A stretch of DNA of 64,000 nucleotides from Akebia trifoliata (GCA_017979445.1 CM030714.1:7447049-7511048); one strand, 5' to 3'. Shown: positions 1 through 13,477, counted from the first letter of the stretch. The notes: generated by a model not told the origin, from the letters alone. Translations and numbers: made by a program.

Positions 1-519
1 AAATTTTCTTCTTCTACAAAGAAAATAACTCTTCTTATTCGTCTTGTTTTTCTCTCATGACCTCTCTCTTTCATTTGGCTCACATTCACTGATTTTGACT
101 TTGAAGAAAAAGACATGAGGTGCTAATGAAAAAAAGAGAGCATTTGCCCAATACCTTAGGCATTTATTTAATTGTATCAAGTGTTGTATGATAAGGAAAA
201 TTTGGCTTACTCATAAAAGTTCTTATATAGTTTATAGTTTTCTTATAAATTTTAGAAAAGAAATATAGTTGAAATATTTCACAAACTAAATATTTATTTA
301 ATTTATTATTATATCTAGTTCTGAATAGTTTATTTTTATGTTTCTTACCCTAGTATTTTTTTTTTTTTTTTTTGGAAATTCTTAATTTTTATTCCAAAAC
401 ATAGTAATTTTTCAAGTTGCATTTAAGTAGTTTTATTTTGATTTGATTTATTTTGTTTTAAAAGAAAATTAAATTAAATGGTTGTATCTCTCTTTGTCAT
501 TTTTTTTTTCTTTTTTCAG

Positions 520-2787
520 ATCATATGGTATGGAGCATGGATGAAGAGGTCAATTGAGAAAAAGCAATTACTAAATGCCACTCTTGTAAGTTCATTAAAA
601 TGATCTTAATTTCACCACCATAAGGAAATGCTTACTTGAAAAAGAAGGCTTAAATTTGAAGAGAAAACAACCAAAGTTACGTCAATTTATCAATACAAAC
701 TAAAAAAAAAAAAAAAAAAAGCATCATTTAAGATCCAATTCAAATTTATTAAAGACAAAAGTTTCATTTTGCATTTTTTATTTTAAACTTTACATAAGAG
801 CTACTTTTGGTCCTTGACAGCAAAATCTATTTATTTATTTATCTATAGGGTGGCCTTCTACGCCAAAGTTAGGGAGCCAACGCATTTGTACTATATGACT
901 TAAAATTTTTGAATTGAGCTGATTTTTTGTGAGGATCATCTCTAGAGTGAGGAGATCATCTTCACAAAAAATCAGCTCTAACTGAAACTTTTAAATCCAT
1001 CAAAAGTGGTTGACAAATTATTGGTAAAAAATCAACGATCCACAATTTTAAGTCACTTTTGATGGGGTTAGAAGTTTCAGATTGGGCTGATTTTTTGTGA
1101 GGACGATCTCCTCATCATAGAGATCATCCTCACATAAAGTCAGCACAGTCTAATATTTTTAAGCCATATAGGACAAATGTGTTGGTTGTTGAACCTGACC
1201 TATATGAATATATATATACATATGTGGTGTTCGGCAACTAATGTTACAGAGCCAATTTTTCCCTATATGACTTAAAAGTTTTGGATTAAGCTGGTTTTTT
1301 GCGAGGATGATCTAAAAATCATTACAGTCTAAAACTTATAAGTCTATCAAATGTGATTTACAAATTATTGGTAAAAAATCAACAGTCAACTATTCTAGTC
1401 ACTTTTGAAGGGGTTAGAAGGTTCAAATTGAACTAATTTTTTGTGAGGACGAACTCCTCATCATAGAGATCATTCTCATAAAAAATCAGTTCAATCCGAA
1501 CCTTTTACGCTATATAGGACAAACGTTGCATCCCTAACGTTGACTACCGAACCTGACCCTATATAAATATATATCTTTTTAAGCCCTTGAGAAACCTCTC
1601 GAGTTCAATTATATAAAATATATATATATAAAAAAAAAAAAATCACCGTCTTCAACTTGAGAGAGCCCTCTAACATTGAACCGTTATCTATTATCTCAGG
1701 ACTTTGATATTACCGCACCAAAAAAATATGTACAAACATCATAGAATAGAGCTGCAGTGACTACAAGATTGACCTCAATTCACACTTTGCTGATGTCGAG
1801 GTGTGTACAAAATCATAGTGGTTTTATTATAAAATCACATCATAAGTCAATGAATGCTACCTACAATCACAAAATCTCATTCACTTATGGAATAATTTCT
1901 TAATAAAATCACTCATGGGATATACCCATAATTTTTGTTATACGTATCATTGATTTATTTGATAGTCCAAGACCTTTGTTAGAAACTAAATATGGACGCG
2001 TAAATTGTAGATTTTTAATAAATCATCAATTTTTGTGGGCGTATGCTAGGCCCAAGCAATGAACCTATTTGAAATGACTCATTTCTCATCGAACAAGTCC
2101 ATGTATGATGGAGGATTGATTTTACTTACCCATCTAATTACTCTAAGGGGGGAGGGAACACAAAATTTCTTAATTTATCTAAAGTAGCAAAGTTAGTTAC
2201 AGTATCTATAATTGCTATATATATATATACCCTCTAAATTTCTTGTCTCATAGGTGTCAATGTTGAGTGACATATCAAGCATGGCCATCTTACTAGACCA
2301 CAGCTTCTTCGATGCATATGGAGGAGAATCCAAAGATGGATTCTCAGGCGCTAGATTCTCCACTGGTGATACTATCTCGATGAATGCAACAGTCCTCACC
2401 TCAGAAGACTACTTAAGTATTAATAACCTCTCATACCCATGTTTAGCTCTCTTCAAGTCTTGTTTCTTAAAGATGGATGGAGTCATCTCTGGGGTTTGTT
2501 TCAAGTGCCAGAACAGACCAAGGGTTGCTTGTTTACATGTGTGGAAGTCTCTCCACTCGTGTTACTCTTGGATTCTTGATTCAGATTATAGAAAGACCAT
2601 TCAACCTTACTTGTATGATACTCTCTCTCTCGATGTTAATGTTAAGTATGATGTGTTTCGGGTTCTTTATGTTAGTAATGATGAAGATGATAAAGTTAAT
2701 TTACGTTTTTGTCCTCATGCTTTTATGCTTGAGAATGAAGGAGATGGGAATGAAGAGGGACAGAAAATGGAAAGAGTTGAGTTTTGA
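520..2787 (+). CDS. 3' end of an unrecognised plant protein gene (last two exons)
   Basis: Two exons fit together in phase 0. Exon A is 520-585, preceded by a pyrimidine tract and CAG and followed by GTAAGT. It encodes 22 residues beginning IIWYGAWMKRS. Exon B is 2254-2787, preceded by CATAG, and runs 177 codons to TGA. The joined reading is open throughout. It includes a stretch MAILLDHSFFDAYGGES and a cysteine-rich segment with CFKCQNRPRVACLHVW, then an acidic C-terminus. No signal peptide or membrane helix is visible in this part. I do not recognise the family and assign no function. The upstream exons must lie before position 1 or in the first 500 bases, where I could not find a convincing exon. 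The intron between the exons (586-2253) holds a pair of palindromic repeats. Confidence is high that the exons are real and low on identity. Confidence 0.75.
849..1570. repeat. Two tandem copies of a palindromic MITE-like element in an intron
   Basis: Two related units occupy roughly 849-1205 and 1225-1570. Each has long internal inverted repeats: a GATTTTTTGTGAGGA segment near the left recurs as its complement near the right. Each unit is also bounded by a CTATATGACTTAAAA / AAGCCATATAGGAC inverted pair and ends near a GAACCTGACC motif. The whole pair sits inside the last intron of the left-hand gene. The structure suggests a foldback or MITE family. Exact ends and target duplications are not clear. 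Confidence 0.55.
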
Positions 2788-4731
2788 AGTTTTTATTAAA
2801 TTGAAGTATTTGAGTTTATTTATTTATTTTTAATATCGTCAATTTAATTACCCTAATTCAGTATTTCCTTCAACTTAATTCTTATAAGCCACTTGTGTTA
2901 AAAATTATCAGTGTTTCAAAAACCAAACCGGATCGAACCAATGGTCTAACCACGTTCGATCGGATTTCATAATTAAATCGTTCTATTGGTGAACCATTGT
3001 AATGAACTTGGTAGTCAATGGGCTGGGCTCCAACTCAGTTCGGCCCACCATTGACAGTCTCTCTCTCTCCCACAAGTTCGTCTCATAGAGAGGGCCATAC
3101 TTGGGCTAAATAATTTTTCTAAAGGCCTGGCCACCCAGGGCCCATTGCCACCTCTTTTTAGGATTGTGGGCTTCAATGAATCATGTCTGACCACACTTGG
3201 TCCAGGATTTGGACACTTTGATTCTGCATAACGAGGTACATTTGAACCCGTTCCTGAAATCCAAACCAAAACCGACTCGAAACCTGAACCAAAACCAATT
3301 CCAGCCCAAACCAATGTAGAGCCCAACTGATTTTTTTCAGTCTAGGTTTAGAAAACTGAACTACACCTGAACTCGAACCCAGACTGAAATATTACCCAAA
3401 ACTTAGAACCAAATCCCAACCCAAGTTTTTAAAAACAATTAAATTTCCTTCCCTCACCTCTTAAAAATTATGAATTATAGCACCACCCCATCGAAATTTT
3501 AATGTGATTTATGATATTTTAATGGCTTTCTTATAATAAAAAAAATTAATTAGATTTTAAATAATTTTGAAATCGAACTTGATCCAAAAAACCTTTAAAA
3601 AAAAACTTGGGCTTGGTCCGTTTTTGGTTTGGGAACTCGGGTTTCAGCCCAATCTGAACTTGAACTTGAAATTTTCGTTTAGGTTTCAATTTATGGGAAC
3701 CTTCCATTCCAGCAATCAATGTACATCCCTATGAGGCACCCATGAAGTTTTAGCCTTGTCAGCAATGCAAGGTGGTTTACACAAATACAACTACGTTTTA
3801 AAACTTGTTGAGTTGAAAATAACTCAATTGGGTTGGATTCACTCAATTGAAATCCGAGTCGACACAGCTTCAAACCTCATAACCACCTCGCCGAATCAGC
3901 AAATTAATGAGGAAATCCACTAAGTAGGATTAAACACTTGATCCAGATTAATTTGCTAAGCAATAAAGATTAGTGCATGATAATATTATATGGTGAAGAA
4001 AGATTTTGAACCCAGATCTTGGTATCAACACACAAACATTAAACCAACTTAGCAAAGTTGACATGTTAATTAAATGATTATATTTAATATTTTTGAGAAA
4101 ATAATCTAATTATTAGTTTTAAAATATTTAATATTTATTGTATTTATCGTCAATGGTCAACAAGCACATGATCTATCATCAAGTTCATGACCCCACACAA
4201 CAATAATTGAGAATTTGAATTTTCAATGTGAATTTGAATTTCCAAGTTGATCAAGAACTACATCCATCTTTAGCTTAAATTTAAAAAGTTGTTCAAAAAG
4301 GTCCCTTTCATAAAGGCAGAAGTTTCAATGATGGAAAGAAAGGCCAAAACCAAAGGGCCCATGAAAGAAAACTATAGAAAGTTGTTCTACCAAGTCAAGC
4401 TTCAAATTTGACAATAACACCAAACAACTATCAATCAATTGACTTCAGAATCAAAATCACTTACTTTGAACATAAATCATTTTGGACACTCTTTTTTTTT
4501 TTTACTAAAAAAAATAATAATATTGTAATCCTAATAATATCATTATTATTGCAAGAATTATTGAATCGTCCATATTTTTTAATATATTATGTATTATTGA
4601 AGAATTTGGTAAAATTATTCTATCAAATATCTCCGAGAGTGACGCATTTTTGTGTTTTTGTGTCCAACCTAAGTATAAAAATTATGAATTACGTATGATA
4701 TTGACATTTCATCCCGTCAAAGTATAACTTT
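2788..4731. other. Intergenic, no gene seen
   Basis: AT-rich sequence downstream of the left-hand gene. From about 2910 to 3700 it contains many degenerate AACCAAACC / CCGAACC-type short repeats, which produce meaningless open frames on both strands. I see no coding signal, RNA gene or clear transposon ends here. Confidence 0.5.
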
Positions 4732-4906
4732 TTTTTTTTTTTGGAAGGTAATGGGGGGCATTTAGCGGGCCCCCAACCGACAAAAGAAAGTTACAATCTC
4801 ATATAGGATTTGCAAACGGCATCCTCATTTACAATGGTACACAACTGAGTTGAGAACTCAGAAGGAGACAAAGTTGAACTTTAAAAGGATGTAAACCACG
4901 ACGTCT
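4732..4906 (-). mobile_element. Short retroposed insertion with 12-bp target duplication
   Basis: The sequence AAGTATAACTTT occurs just before (4720-4731) and just after (4907-4918) this segment, as expected for a target-site duplication. Immediately inside the left copy is a run of T, that is, a poly(A) tail of an element inserted in minus orientation. The body contains a G/C-rich core around 4750-4780 unlike its surroundings. This fits a SINE or the 3' end of a LINE. No box A/B could be assigned, so the family is open. Confidence 0.6.
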
Positions 4907-4918
4907 AAGTATAACTTT

Positions 4919-7709
4919 ATATTACTCAAGCCACTCATTGTACATGTGCACAAGGGTTGCATCAGTGGTCAGTAAATCAAAATAATTAATAAATGTTCAT
5001 GAGGAGAACGAAACTCCCCAAATTTAAGAGATCAAATACATGAGAGAACTTATGCTTCACTGACAATAATACTTTCCTAAAGACATTCTCTTTGTATTCA
5101 AATTATTGTACGATAATGCATTTACATGTAAGTTTGGAGTCAATATTTTAATGAATGATACTAAGATTATCCTATTATGAAAACTACATTATAACAACCA
5201 ATTTAATGTGGTGCCAAGTTAGTTTCATTTCCTAACTTTGACGTTTTGTTTGGATTCAGAGAAATGGAGAAAAGAGAAGAGAAAATAAATGAATTTCTTT
5301 CCATTTCTCTTATTTGAATTGTTAAGTGGGAGAGAGAAATGGGGGAAAAAAAGGCAAATTTAAAAAAAAAAAAAAGTGGAGAGAAATCCTTTTAAATAAT
5401 TTTATAATTCTAATTTTGCCTTTAGATCTCTTTTAAGACATTTTAAAATTTCAAAGCTATCACAATTTCTCTCTTGTCAATCCAAACATGATGGAGAGAA
5501 ACCGAGTTTCTCTTCTCTCCACTTCTTCCAATCCAAACAAAGTTTGAGTCTCTTACCATTTTAATCTTGCAAAGAACCGTACATAAACATTTGTGCAACT
5601 TATCTTGCAATATTTTTTTGAGGTCCTAATTTCATGGCATATGGAGAACAAAAATTCTCGGACAGAAATGATTATTAGACATCTTTATATTAATTATGAT
5701 GCATAGATTTACACATATGAGAAAAATTGTTTTGTATTTCTTTATACCGACAACATAGGAATGATGCAAAGATTCTCAACGACAACACATATCTTCAATG
5801 TTGGGAAAATATTAAAAAAATAAAAGTTTAGCCATGTGAGTTTAGTACAAGTTTAATTAAAAATGAAAACCAATTATATCAAAAAATAGAAATTTAGATT
5901 GAATAGAACTTTATACAAAATGTTAAAGTCATAAAAATAAAAAAGGAAAAAAGAAAAGGGAAGTTATACACATATATGTAGTTAACATTTTTTATGTTCT
6001 CCATATTTGATAGCTTAGAGCCGTCAAGTTTCTCCCATGTGTTGTAGTTAGATCCCAAGCGACACACGAAAACTAAATATTGAAATTAATTTCTTCTAAC
6101 ACTAAATCAATCAATTCCAACAATTAAACACCAAAAAATGTGTTGCAAAACAAATACAAGAAATTGATCTTACTTCCGTTATCACAATCTAGTAGCAATC
6201 ATGCAAAGATCATCCTAAAGAATCTTGAGCTCTTAGATTTTACAAGAGAAGAAGAAATACATGCATAGAGACTCAATGTTTTCTCACACTTTCTAACAAC
6301 GAAATAATCTCATTTTAGAGAAATCTCTTTTATGAACAATTACTATCTAAGAATCCTTTTTGTTTATCATAAACTAATGAAATGATATTACCCAAAATAT
6401 CTTTGGACAAAACTCATTAACCTTATGAAACAAAAGAACGGTGATTTTATATCACCAAAACCCAAGACTCCTATCCTCCATTAATTTGATGATTTCGGCC
6501 TGTCAATATATATATTTGACAACGAAAAATCTAATGCTTTAGTTTGTCGAAGCCCCTCAAATTGTATGAAATTCCACAAACTTGGGACGTCGAATAAGGC
6601 CCTTTTCACATTGTGTAAATAGAGATTGGGCCCAATGGACCAAATAATCATTGTACCTAAGTGGTTAGGAACTTAATCTAAGACATTCCAGCAGGTCTAG
6701 GTCTTTTGGCCTATTGTTTTAGCAACCTAACATCTAATATCAAATTTGATTTCCACATCTCGTGTTCAATCTTTTGGACTATTGTTTTAACAACCTAACA
6801 TTTAATATCAAATTTGATTCCACGTCTCGGGTTCAAGTCATAGAAAAGACTACGTAGGAGACTCCGAGCAAAAAATTCTTGAGAAAAGACCCGAGAAATA
6901 CTCTAAAAAATGCCTTGCCCAATTGACAATGGTCATTGAAATCAACTGTGGAGCGCGGTGGTTAAGGACTTAGATTCGATGCCTTTGATTTTGGTACCTA
7001 ACATGATCTGTATAAAATTTTTAGAATTCTAAAAAAATTATAAAAGATATTCTTCCATCTGATCGACACATTTTAAATTTGGGAGTGGTCTTGCCATGAG
7101 GAAATTAAGGTCAAATATATACGCCATGTCAACTACCCTGAGAGCAATGCGGTCAAAGAAATTACAAATGGTCAAACGGCATGTTATGCCATACATGACG
7201 GACATGGACCAATGACAACCACAACATTTCAAGGGTTTAAAGTTCAAACCTCATCCCCACCCAACCATCTTTAATTAATATGTACGTATAGAGAATTAAA
7301 AATTGTGGTGGGTACATTTTCTTATTTCCAACTCTCTCTCTTGTAAAAGAAAAAAAAAAAAGTCTTCTAGTTTCTAAGGTGGTTGGACACTCTAGTGTCC
7401 AATATGGGAAGATAAATAAATAATCCAGGTTTGATTGAGAATCAATCATCCTTTTTAAAAACAAACAATAGCAAAATCTCTAATCCCAAAGATTTGGGGT
7501 CACTTAAATAAATCATGTTAATCTATTTTACTTTGAACATAATTATGCTTCTTGATATTGAACTAAGAATATATATGTTTTTATTTACTTTTGAAAAAAA
7601 AAAAAAAGAGGAAAAAAAATATGGTTACTTTAATTATCAGGTTTATCTAATGTACAAAGAACCACTCACAAACAAAATTAAAACAAAATAATAGAAGAGT
7701 CGTGATAAT
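4919..7709. other. Intergenic DNA with a MITE candidate and a small tandem duplication
   Basis: No gene is visible. Around 5238-5547 the ends are inverted copies sharing TTTGTTTGGATT next to GAGA-rich sequence, which suggests a MITE. At 6703-6769 and 6771-6836 a unit of about 68 bp is repeated in tandem, starting CTTTTGG and ending GTTCAA, with few differences. The rest is AT-rich filler. Confidence 0.4.
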
Positions 7710-7855
7710 CTGACGCTCTTTTTTCAGACACTCCTGTATGCCTTGATCACAAAATCATAGATCTTTTGCTTTGGGATACACAAGAAAAAGATTTATGATT
7801 CTGTAACTACCATGTTATGGAGCGTATGGGAGGAGTCTGAAAAACAGAGCGTCAG
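7710..7855. mobile_element. MITE, family A copy 1
   Basis: The ends are inverted repeats of roughly 35 bp. The left begins CTGACGCTCTTTTTTCAGAC and the right end is its imperfect complement, ending GAGCGTCAG. No coding capacity is present. The internal segment with ACAAAATCATAGATC and GGATACACAAGAAAAAGATT is shared with 12287-12442, so this is a small dispersed family. Confidence 0.65.
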
Positions 7856-9227
7856 AGCAACGCCTTAGCTCATTAATAAGAGCCAAAACAATTTTTCTTG
7901 TCTAGCCAAATGGCCAATAAGGCAATAATTCAAGATAGGTTTGTTGATATGTATCTTCACCCATCCCAATTCCATTCTTGGAGAGATTTAATCAATTCCT
8001 TTAGGGTCAATAGCATAATTTTACATGTTGAATGTTATTGTGCCCAACCATGTTAGTTGCTATAATTATACATAAATATAATGGCTTCATATAGAGGTAA
8101 TTGATGCTTTTGTGACCATCATGCCAGGTGTATAGAGAAATAAATCCCTTGAAAAACTTATGAAAAGAAATAAATTTGAATGATCGTTCCGAGGTTTTTG
8201 AGATACACATGTCACAAATTTGTTGGTCGTCGAATGATTTTGTGTATGACATTGTTGCACACTATATTGTGAGGTGGGGGAGGGGATGGGTAGGTATCAA
8301 CATTTTAGAAATGATATTTTCCTCTACATAGGGATTTGGCCAATAAATAAAGAAAAATGAACTTTATTGATGATAGCTTTAAAGAGTGGGTATAGTGTTT
8401 CAACCCTAAAAATAAGGGAAAGATTACTTGTTAACTAACAAGTTAATGAGGAACTAATTATATTGGAGTTGAAAAGGAGAAAATTTATGTGAGATGAAAA
8501 ATTAGGGTTTCTCTTTTAGATGGTGAATCTTTGAAGTAGATTAGGGTTAGAAGATTGTGATTTAAAATTAGAAAACTTAATTCACGTACAATGTCCATCT
8601 AATCGAGTAATTTCAATCACTTATAAATAAAACTCGAATGAGTTTATTTTTTTAAACAAGCAAAGAAACTAATTAATTGTACTAAAATATATCCTTACAA
8701 TTACATTTAGCCAAAAAAAAAAAAAATCCTTATTATTACATGTTTCTGAACCGAAAATTAAGAGTACATATAATTTTGGGGGTGTTATGGAAACATGCAA
8801 GTACTTTGCACAAGTCATTGATCAAGGAATACATTTTTTTTTTAAATTACAAAATCCATATATTTAAGTTCGTAATTATTTATTTCTATCAAAATTCATC
8901 AATTTTTCTACATGAATCTGCGTAGGTTGTGGGTTCGATCAGTTCAAATTCGGGCTCGTAGTTTGTGGTTCACCACTCTAGAACCAACCTGGTTCATAAG
9001 GGTTGATAAAGATGAGGTCATTTGAAGGTTGGTTTGAGGGGAAGAAGAGGTTGTAGATGGCCGGTTCTGAAAATAAAATATCAAGGTTTTTTTTTTTAAA
9101 AATTATTGGTTGATGATGAGGGCGTTTGCTTATTTTCCATTGGCATATTAATAATTAATAATTAATATATGATTGATTCAATAATTTTAACAAAATACAT
9201 AGTTGTTTTAATAATTTTTTTCACTAA
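7856..9227. other. Intergenic, no gene seen
   Basis: AT-rich DNA. Short open frames at 8007-8252 and 8740-8925 show no recognisable protein, splice structure or domain. I see nothing else here. Confidence 0.45.
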
Positions 9228-9396
9228 TGCTGGAGTGACATTGGAATTACTGCGATTTTTACATTTCTGACATGGTGATGCGCACATAACCGTGGATGTA
9301 TGTACTTGTATCACGAGGAAATAGCATCTACGGTTATGTGCGCATCTCCACGTCAGAAATGTAAAAACTGTAGTAAATCCAATGTCACTCAAGCAT
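9228..9396. mobile_element. MITE, family B copy 1
   Basis: Near-perfect inverted repeats of about 65 bp flank a loop of roughly 35 bp. The arms start TGCTGGAGTGACATTGG and contain GCGCACATAACCGT; the right arm ends GTCACTCAAGCA. It lacks coding potential. The TGCTGG-GTGACA end and the GCACATAACC segment recur in the element at 37111-37278, which defines a family. Confidence 0.7.
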
Positions 9397-9408
9397 GGCT
9401 ATTTTTTC

Positions 9409-9508
9409 AGAGTTGCTATGGCCTCACCAATTTTTACTAGTGCCACATCAATTGTGTGTAATTTTTTGATGATTTATATAGGAATGGTGTGGCAATAGTA
9501 GCGCTCTA
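9409..9508. mobile_element. MITE, family C copy 1
   Basis: About 100 bp with inverted ends: the left is AGAGTTGCTATGGCCTCACC and the right is the complement, ending GGCAATAGTAGCGCTCT. The interior contains TTTTACTAGTGCCACATCA and GATTTATATAGGAAT. A better preserved copy lies at 30337-30457. This copy sits 13 bp beyond the family B element. Confidence 0.6.
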
Positions 9509-12286
9509 ATTTTTTTCATATAAGCTCTATGAACAATTATTAATAAATGAAATGTTCTGAGAATATTTTCACCATTTTAAAATTTAAAATATATTTTTTA
9601 TTTTTGAAAACAGAAGTTAAAATGAACTGAGTTTCGAATCCAAGTTGGCAATGAATTAACGAGTTCTAAAATTAACTCAGAAACCGAGTCGAGCTTGAGT
9701 CCACACGAGCAAGACGAGTTAAAAACTTAAAATAAAATATAGGTGTGGGGGTTCTACAGAGAGACAATGGATGGATAGGGTTGGGGGGCTAAAAAAACAA
9801 AAAGATAGATTTTGACGTTAAAGAATTCTGGGCCCTGACATACGTAAGTTTCGGTGAGAGCATTGGGGACTACGTTTGACTGATTAAGGAATATTAACAG
9901 CTTTTTAATCAAAACTAAAGGGATTATTTTTAAATACCCCTCGACGTTTTGATTAATATTTTAGACACCCTTATATTTTTAAACTCATGAAATGCCACTT
10001 GACCTAGGTGATCTCAAAATGACTTAAATGTCCTCATCTTTAATTTTTTGTCATAAAAGAAAAATCTTAGACTTTTCTTTCCGGATCTATCATTTTCAAA
10101 CTCTTTACTTACTATATAAAAATATTTTTTTATATATTCGACCACACCTTAATCTCTTGTAAATAATTCTTGTTTATTTTTTTTATTAATTTCCTTTTGC
10201 TTCTTTAAAAATCTTACCCATTTTCTATCCTAAAATTTTTCTTAAAAAAATAATCTATAATTTTTAAGTTCTTTAATTATCATTAGAAAATATTTTTACC
10301 TTATTAATATATATATTTTGAATTTCATCATGTTTTAAAGTTGAAGAAGAAGGTATAATATTTTACTAAAAAAATTGAAGATAACTAATTTTTAAAAAAA
10401 GAATCAAGGATTTTTTTAATTAGAGAAAGATAATGAGGGTATTTAAGTCATTTTATGGACTTGAAGACAAGGAGTGAGTGTCATTACTTAGGAACAATAG
10501 GGGTTTTTTAAATATTCACCAAAACAAAGAGGGGGTATATAATATAAATGGGTTCCCTCTCTCCTTCAATCTTGTCTTTCACTAATTAATCGGCAAAATC
10601 TTAGCGAGGAATTGTATTAATGACGTAAGAAATTTAATTTAGTGACACTTGGCACTTTTATCTTTAACATGGCCGAGATTAACGGAAGTAACTTCTTCAA
10701 ATCTGAGAAGCACAATTTGTCAAATCAAATGTAAGACATTTGTGGCATTCTATAGAAGCTTTTAAAAAAAATATATTTCCTCCGAACTTCTTCTAAGTAT
10801 CTCAAGAAGAAAATTGTTCCATTTTTCAGAAAATATTAAATTATAAAAATATTTTCAAAGAATGTTCTCTTGAAATAGAGATAATTTTGGAGAGAGTGAC
10901 GGTGGTGCGTCATCATCATAGATTCTTTGTGAAGGTGTTTGAAGTTTATTTAAATTCTATTTTGTTTTTCCTTTAAATACATAATTGAGTTTGAATTTTG
11001 AATCATGATACATCTGAGTTATGGCGAAATCAAATCATCGTCGATCGATCATAATTAAGTCATTTTCAAAGGTAGTGGTCCATGGGTTCAGCCTGATTGA
11101 ATTCTAGGTTTCTAGTTGTTTTAAAAGATTGTCTTTTATTCAATAAGAGAGTCTCACTTGCCTTTAGAGAGGGGAATTAGGTGATAGATGAATTCGAAAA
11201 TTTGGCTTATCGTGAAGAAATCTAATATGAAGTTTGACCATTTTTTTTTTAATATAAGCAAATAAGTTAGTCGTTAATAATTAGTATTTTAAGGGGATTT
11301 TGAATCCATGTCGTGCTATCAATTCTCATGGACTTTACCCAATTTATTACACTAACAACTTCGAAGCTTGACAATATTCAAATGTTCTGCGTGCATTAGA
11401 TATTCAACATTGAACTGACTTGGCCATGCACAGATAATCATAGATTTGTTTTCTTCGAGATACAATTTAAAATTTGACGTTGGACAATCCAACGCAGATA
11501 GTTCATCATTTTTTCAAACGAAAAGTGCGCGAATTCTACGTTGGGGATCTAATGGGTTTTCCAAATTTTAGAGTTCTCATTGAAACGAATATATGCCCTA
11601 CCCCTAAAACATCATACTACTTTTTCATTAATATATCAAACTAGAAAGCAAGAAAAAAATAAATAGAAACAAAGCAAGAAGTTAGACATTTATATATTTT
11701 GGCATCAATTATAAGGTAGATGAACACTTATGAATTATTGTGTGATTGACATGTATCACTCCAAATATTATATGATTGACAATGTTAAATTTATTATTTA
11801 TTGTCCATCATTTTCTAAAATTGTTGGACTATCCAACATTTTTAGTCTGCCATTTTTCAAAAAACACTCTCCTTACAAACTTAATGACATTTGAAATCTT
11901 AGTAAGAATTGTTGAAATCAAATGGATTATTACATTGGCAATCCAACACCACATCTCTCTAGATTTTATGGAAAAATTGGAATTCAAAAAATAATTTTTT
12001 GTACTTGATCCAAGGTTTTAAAAATGGACGGCTACCAAACTTTCACGGAACTCCCAAATTTAAAATAAAAATCCAATGATGATTTTTTTTTTTTTTTAAA
12101 TTCAGAGGATTTTTTCCTCTACAAACTTGTGGCTTTAGATTATGTTTTTGGAGGCCACAAGGTGAGCTCATCAACTTTTAGTAAGATATGAAGTCTTACT
12201 AAGTTAGTTAGATTAGCTTGGCTCATCTCCAACATTCAATCTTAAACAATGGACAATTCAACAATTTTACAAAGAGTGTTGATAAT
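9509..12286. other. Intergenic, no gene seen
   Basis: AT-rich DNA with poly-T and poly-A tracts. The only long frame (11776-11994) has no recognisable product. I found no RNA gene or transposon termini. Confidence 0.45.
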
Positions 12287-12442
12287 CTGATGTTCCTTTA
12301 TTTTTTTTCAAACGTCCCCAATCCATCACAAAATCATATATCAATTATCTCAGGATACACAAAAAAGATTTGTGATTCTATGTATCCCAAGGCAAATGAT
12401 CTACTATTTTGTGATGGGGGCATAGGAAAAAAAGAGGGTTAG
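12287..12442. mobile_element. MITE, family A copy 2 (diverged)
   Basis: Shares with 7710-7855 the sequence GATAATCTGA at the left boundary and an interior of CACAAAATCATA, GGATACACAA and AAAGATTTGTGATTCTATG. The terminal inverted repeats are weaker than in copy 1. No coding capacity. Confidence 0.5.
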
Positions 12443-12884
12443 ATCATCATTAGTCTTTTACAAATCGTTGGACAATCCTAAGTTTTAGTTTATTTTTTGT
12501 AAAATTTTAAATTTTATTTATTTAATTAATTAATAAGAAAACTATCCTTGTATTTAGTAATTTTCTCAATATTTTATATAGTAAGTCATTACTATATATA
12601 CTAACTCCTAAGTATTCAACACAATCAAATATTCAGTCATCCACCACGTACCTTCCTTCATGTTCCAGTTCATAAGGGTCTGATTCTCGGTTTGATTTGG
12701 TTCTATACCAATCTTGAACTAAGAATCAAACCAAATTTGTGGATTCTACATTTTGTTACCTTTGGACGAAAACAAAACTTATTCCAAACCAAACCAAATC
12801 AAATCTATTTGATTGGTTTCGATTCTCGATTTGACCAAGTTGCACCTTTAAGATTAAAACAAAGTTGAAATTAATAAACACTTA

Positions 12885-13477
12885 GGGTGTGTTTGATTGC
12901 ATGGAAAGTCACTTTCCATGGAATTTGAAATCCATGGAAAATTAGTTGTGAAAAATAGGTAGGGTTGGAAAATCAAATTCCATTGTTTGATTTCACTTAG
13001 ATAAAATCATGAAAAAAATACAAGAAAAAAGAAGAAGAGGAGAAGGAGGAAGAAGATGAGAGGAGAGGGAGAGGAAGAAGAAGATGACGAGAAAGAGGGA
13101 GGGGGGAGGATGTGGCGACGGCGGCGATGGTGACAGTGGAGGCGGCAACGATGGCGACGACGGAGGTAAGTGAGGAAGATGGGGGGGAGAACGTAGAGGA
13201 GGTGAGGGATGGAGAAGAAGGAAAAGAAGAAGAGAGAGAGAGAGAAGGTGGTTGGAGAAGAAGTCGACGACGATGGCGATGGTGACGACGACGAGGTTAG
13301 TGTAATGGTGGTGGTGGTGATGGTAGTGATGGTGGAAGGGAATAATCGATGATGGAAAATATGGGTGGATTTCATTTTCCCACCCATACGGGTGGGAAAG
13401 TGAAATCCATGATTTAGTGGACTTTTTGAATGGGATGGAAAATGAATTTTTATTTTCATGTGCAATCAAACATACCC
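12885..13477 (-). mobile_element. Tourist-like MITE (PIF/Harbinger type), copy 1
   Basis: The element is flanked by TTA at 12882-12884 and 13478-13480, the TWA target duplication typical of PIF/Harbinger. It starts GGGTGTGTTTGATTGCA and ends TGCAATCAAACATACCC. Subterminal CATGGAAA / TTTCCATGG blocks form further inverted repeats. The core (about 13020-13340) is a purine-rich tract with GAAGAAG, GGCGACG and GGTGGTGAT repeats. These produce spurious Pro/Ser/His-rich frames on the minus strand. It is inverted relative to the copies at 52823 and 62824. It encodes no transposase. Confidence 0.8.

Noticed and set aside
12993..13469. Two long Pro/Ser/His-rich minus-strand ORFs
   Set aside because: They lie wholly within the Tourist-like MITE and arise from trinucleotide repeats; no domain or splice structure.
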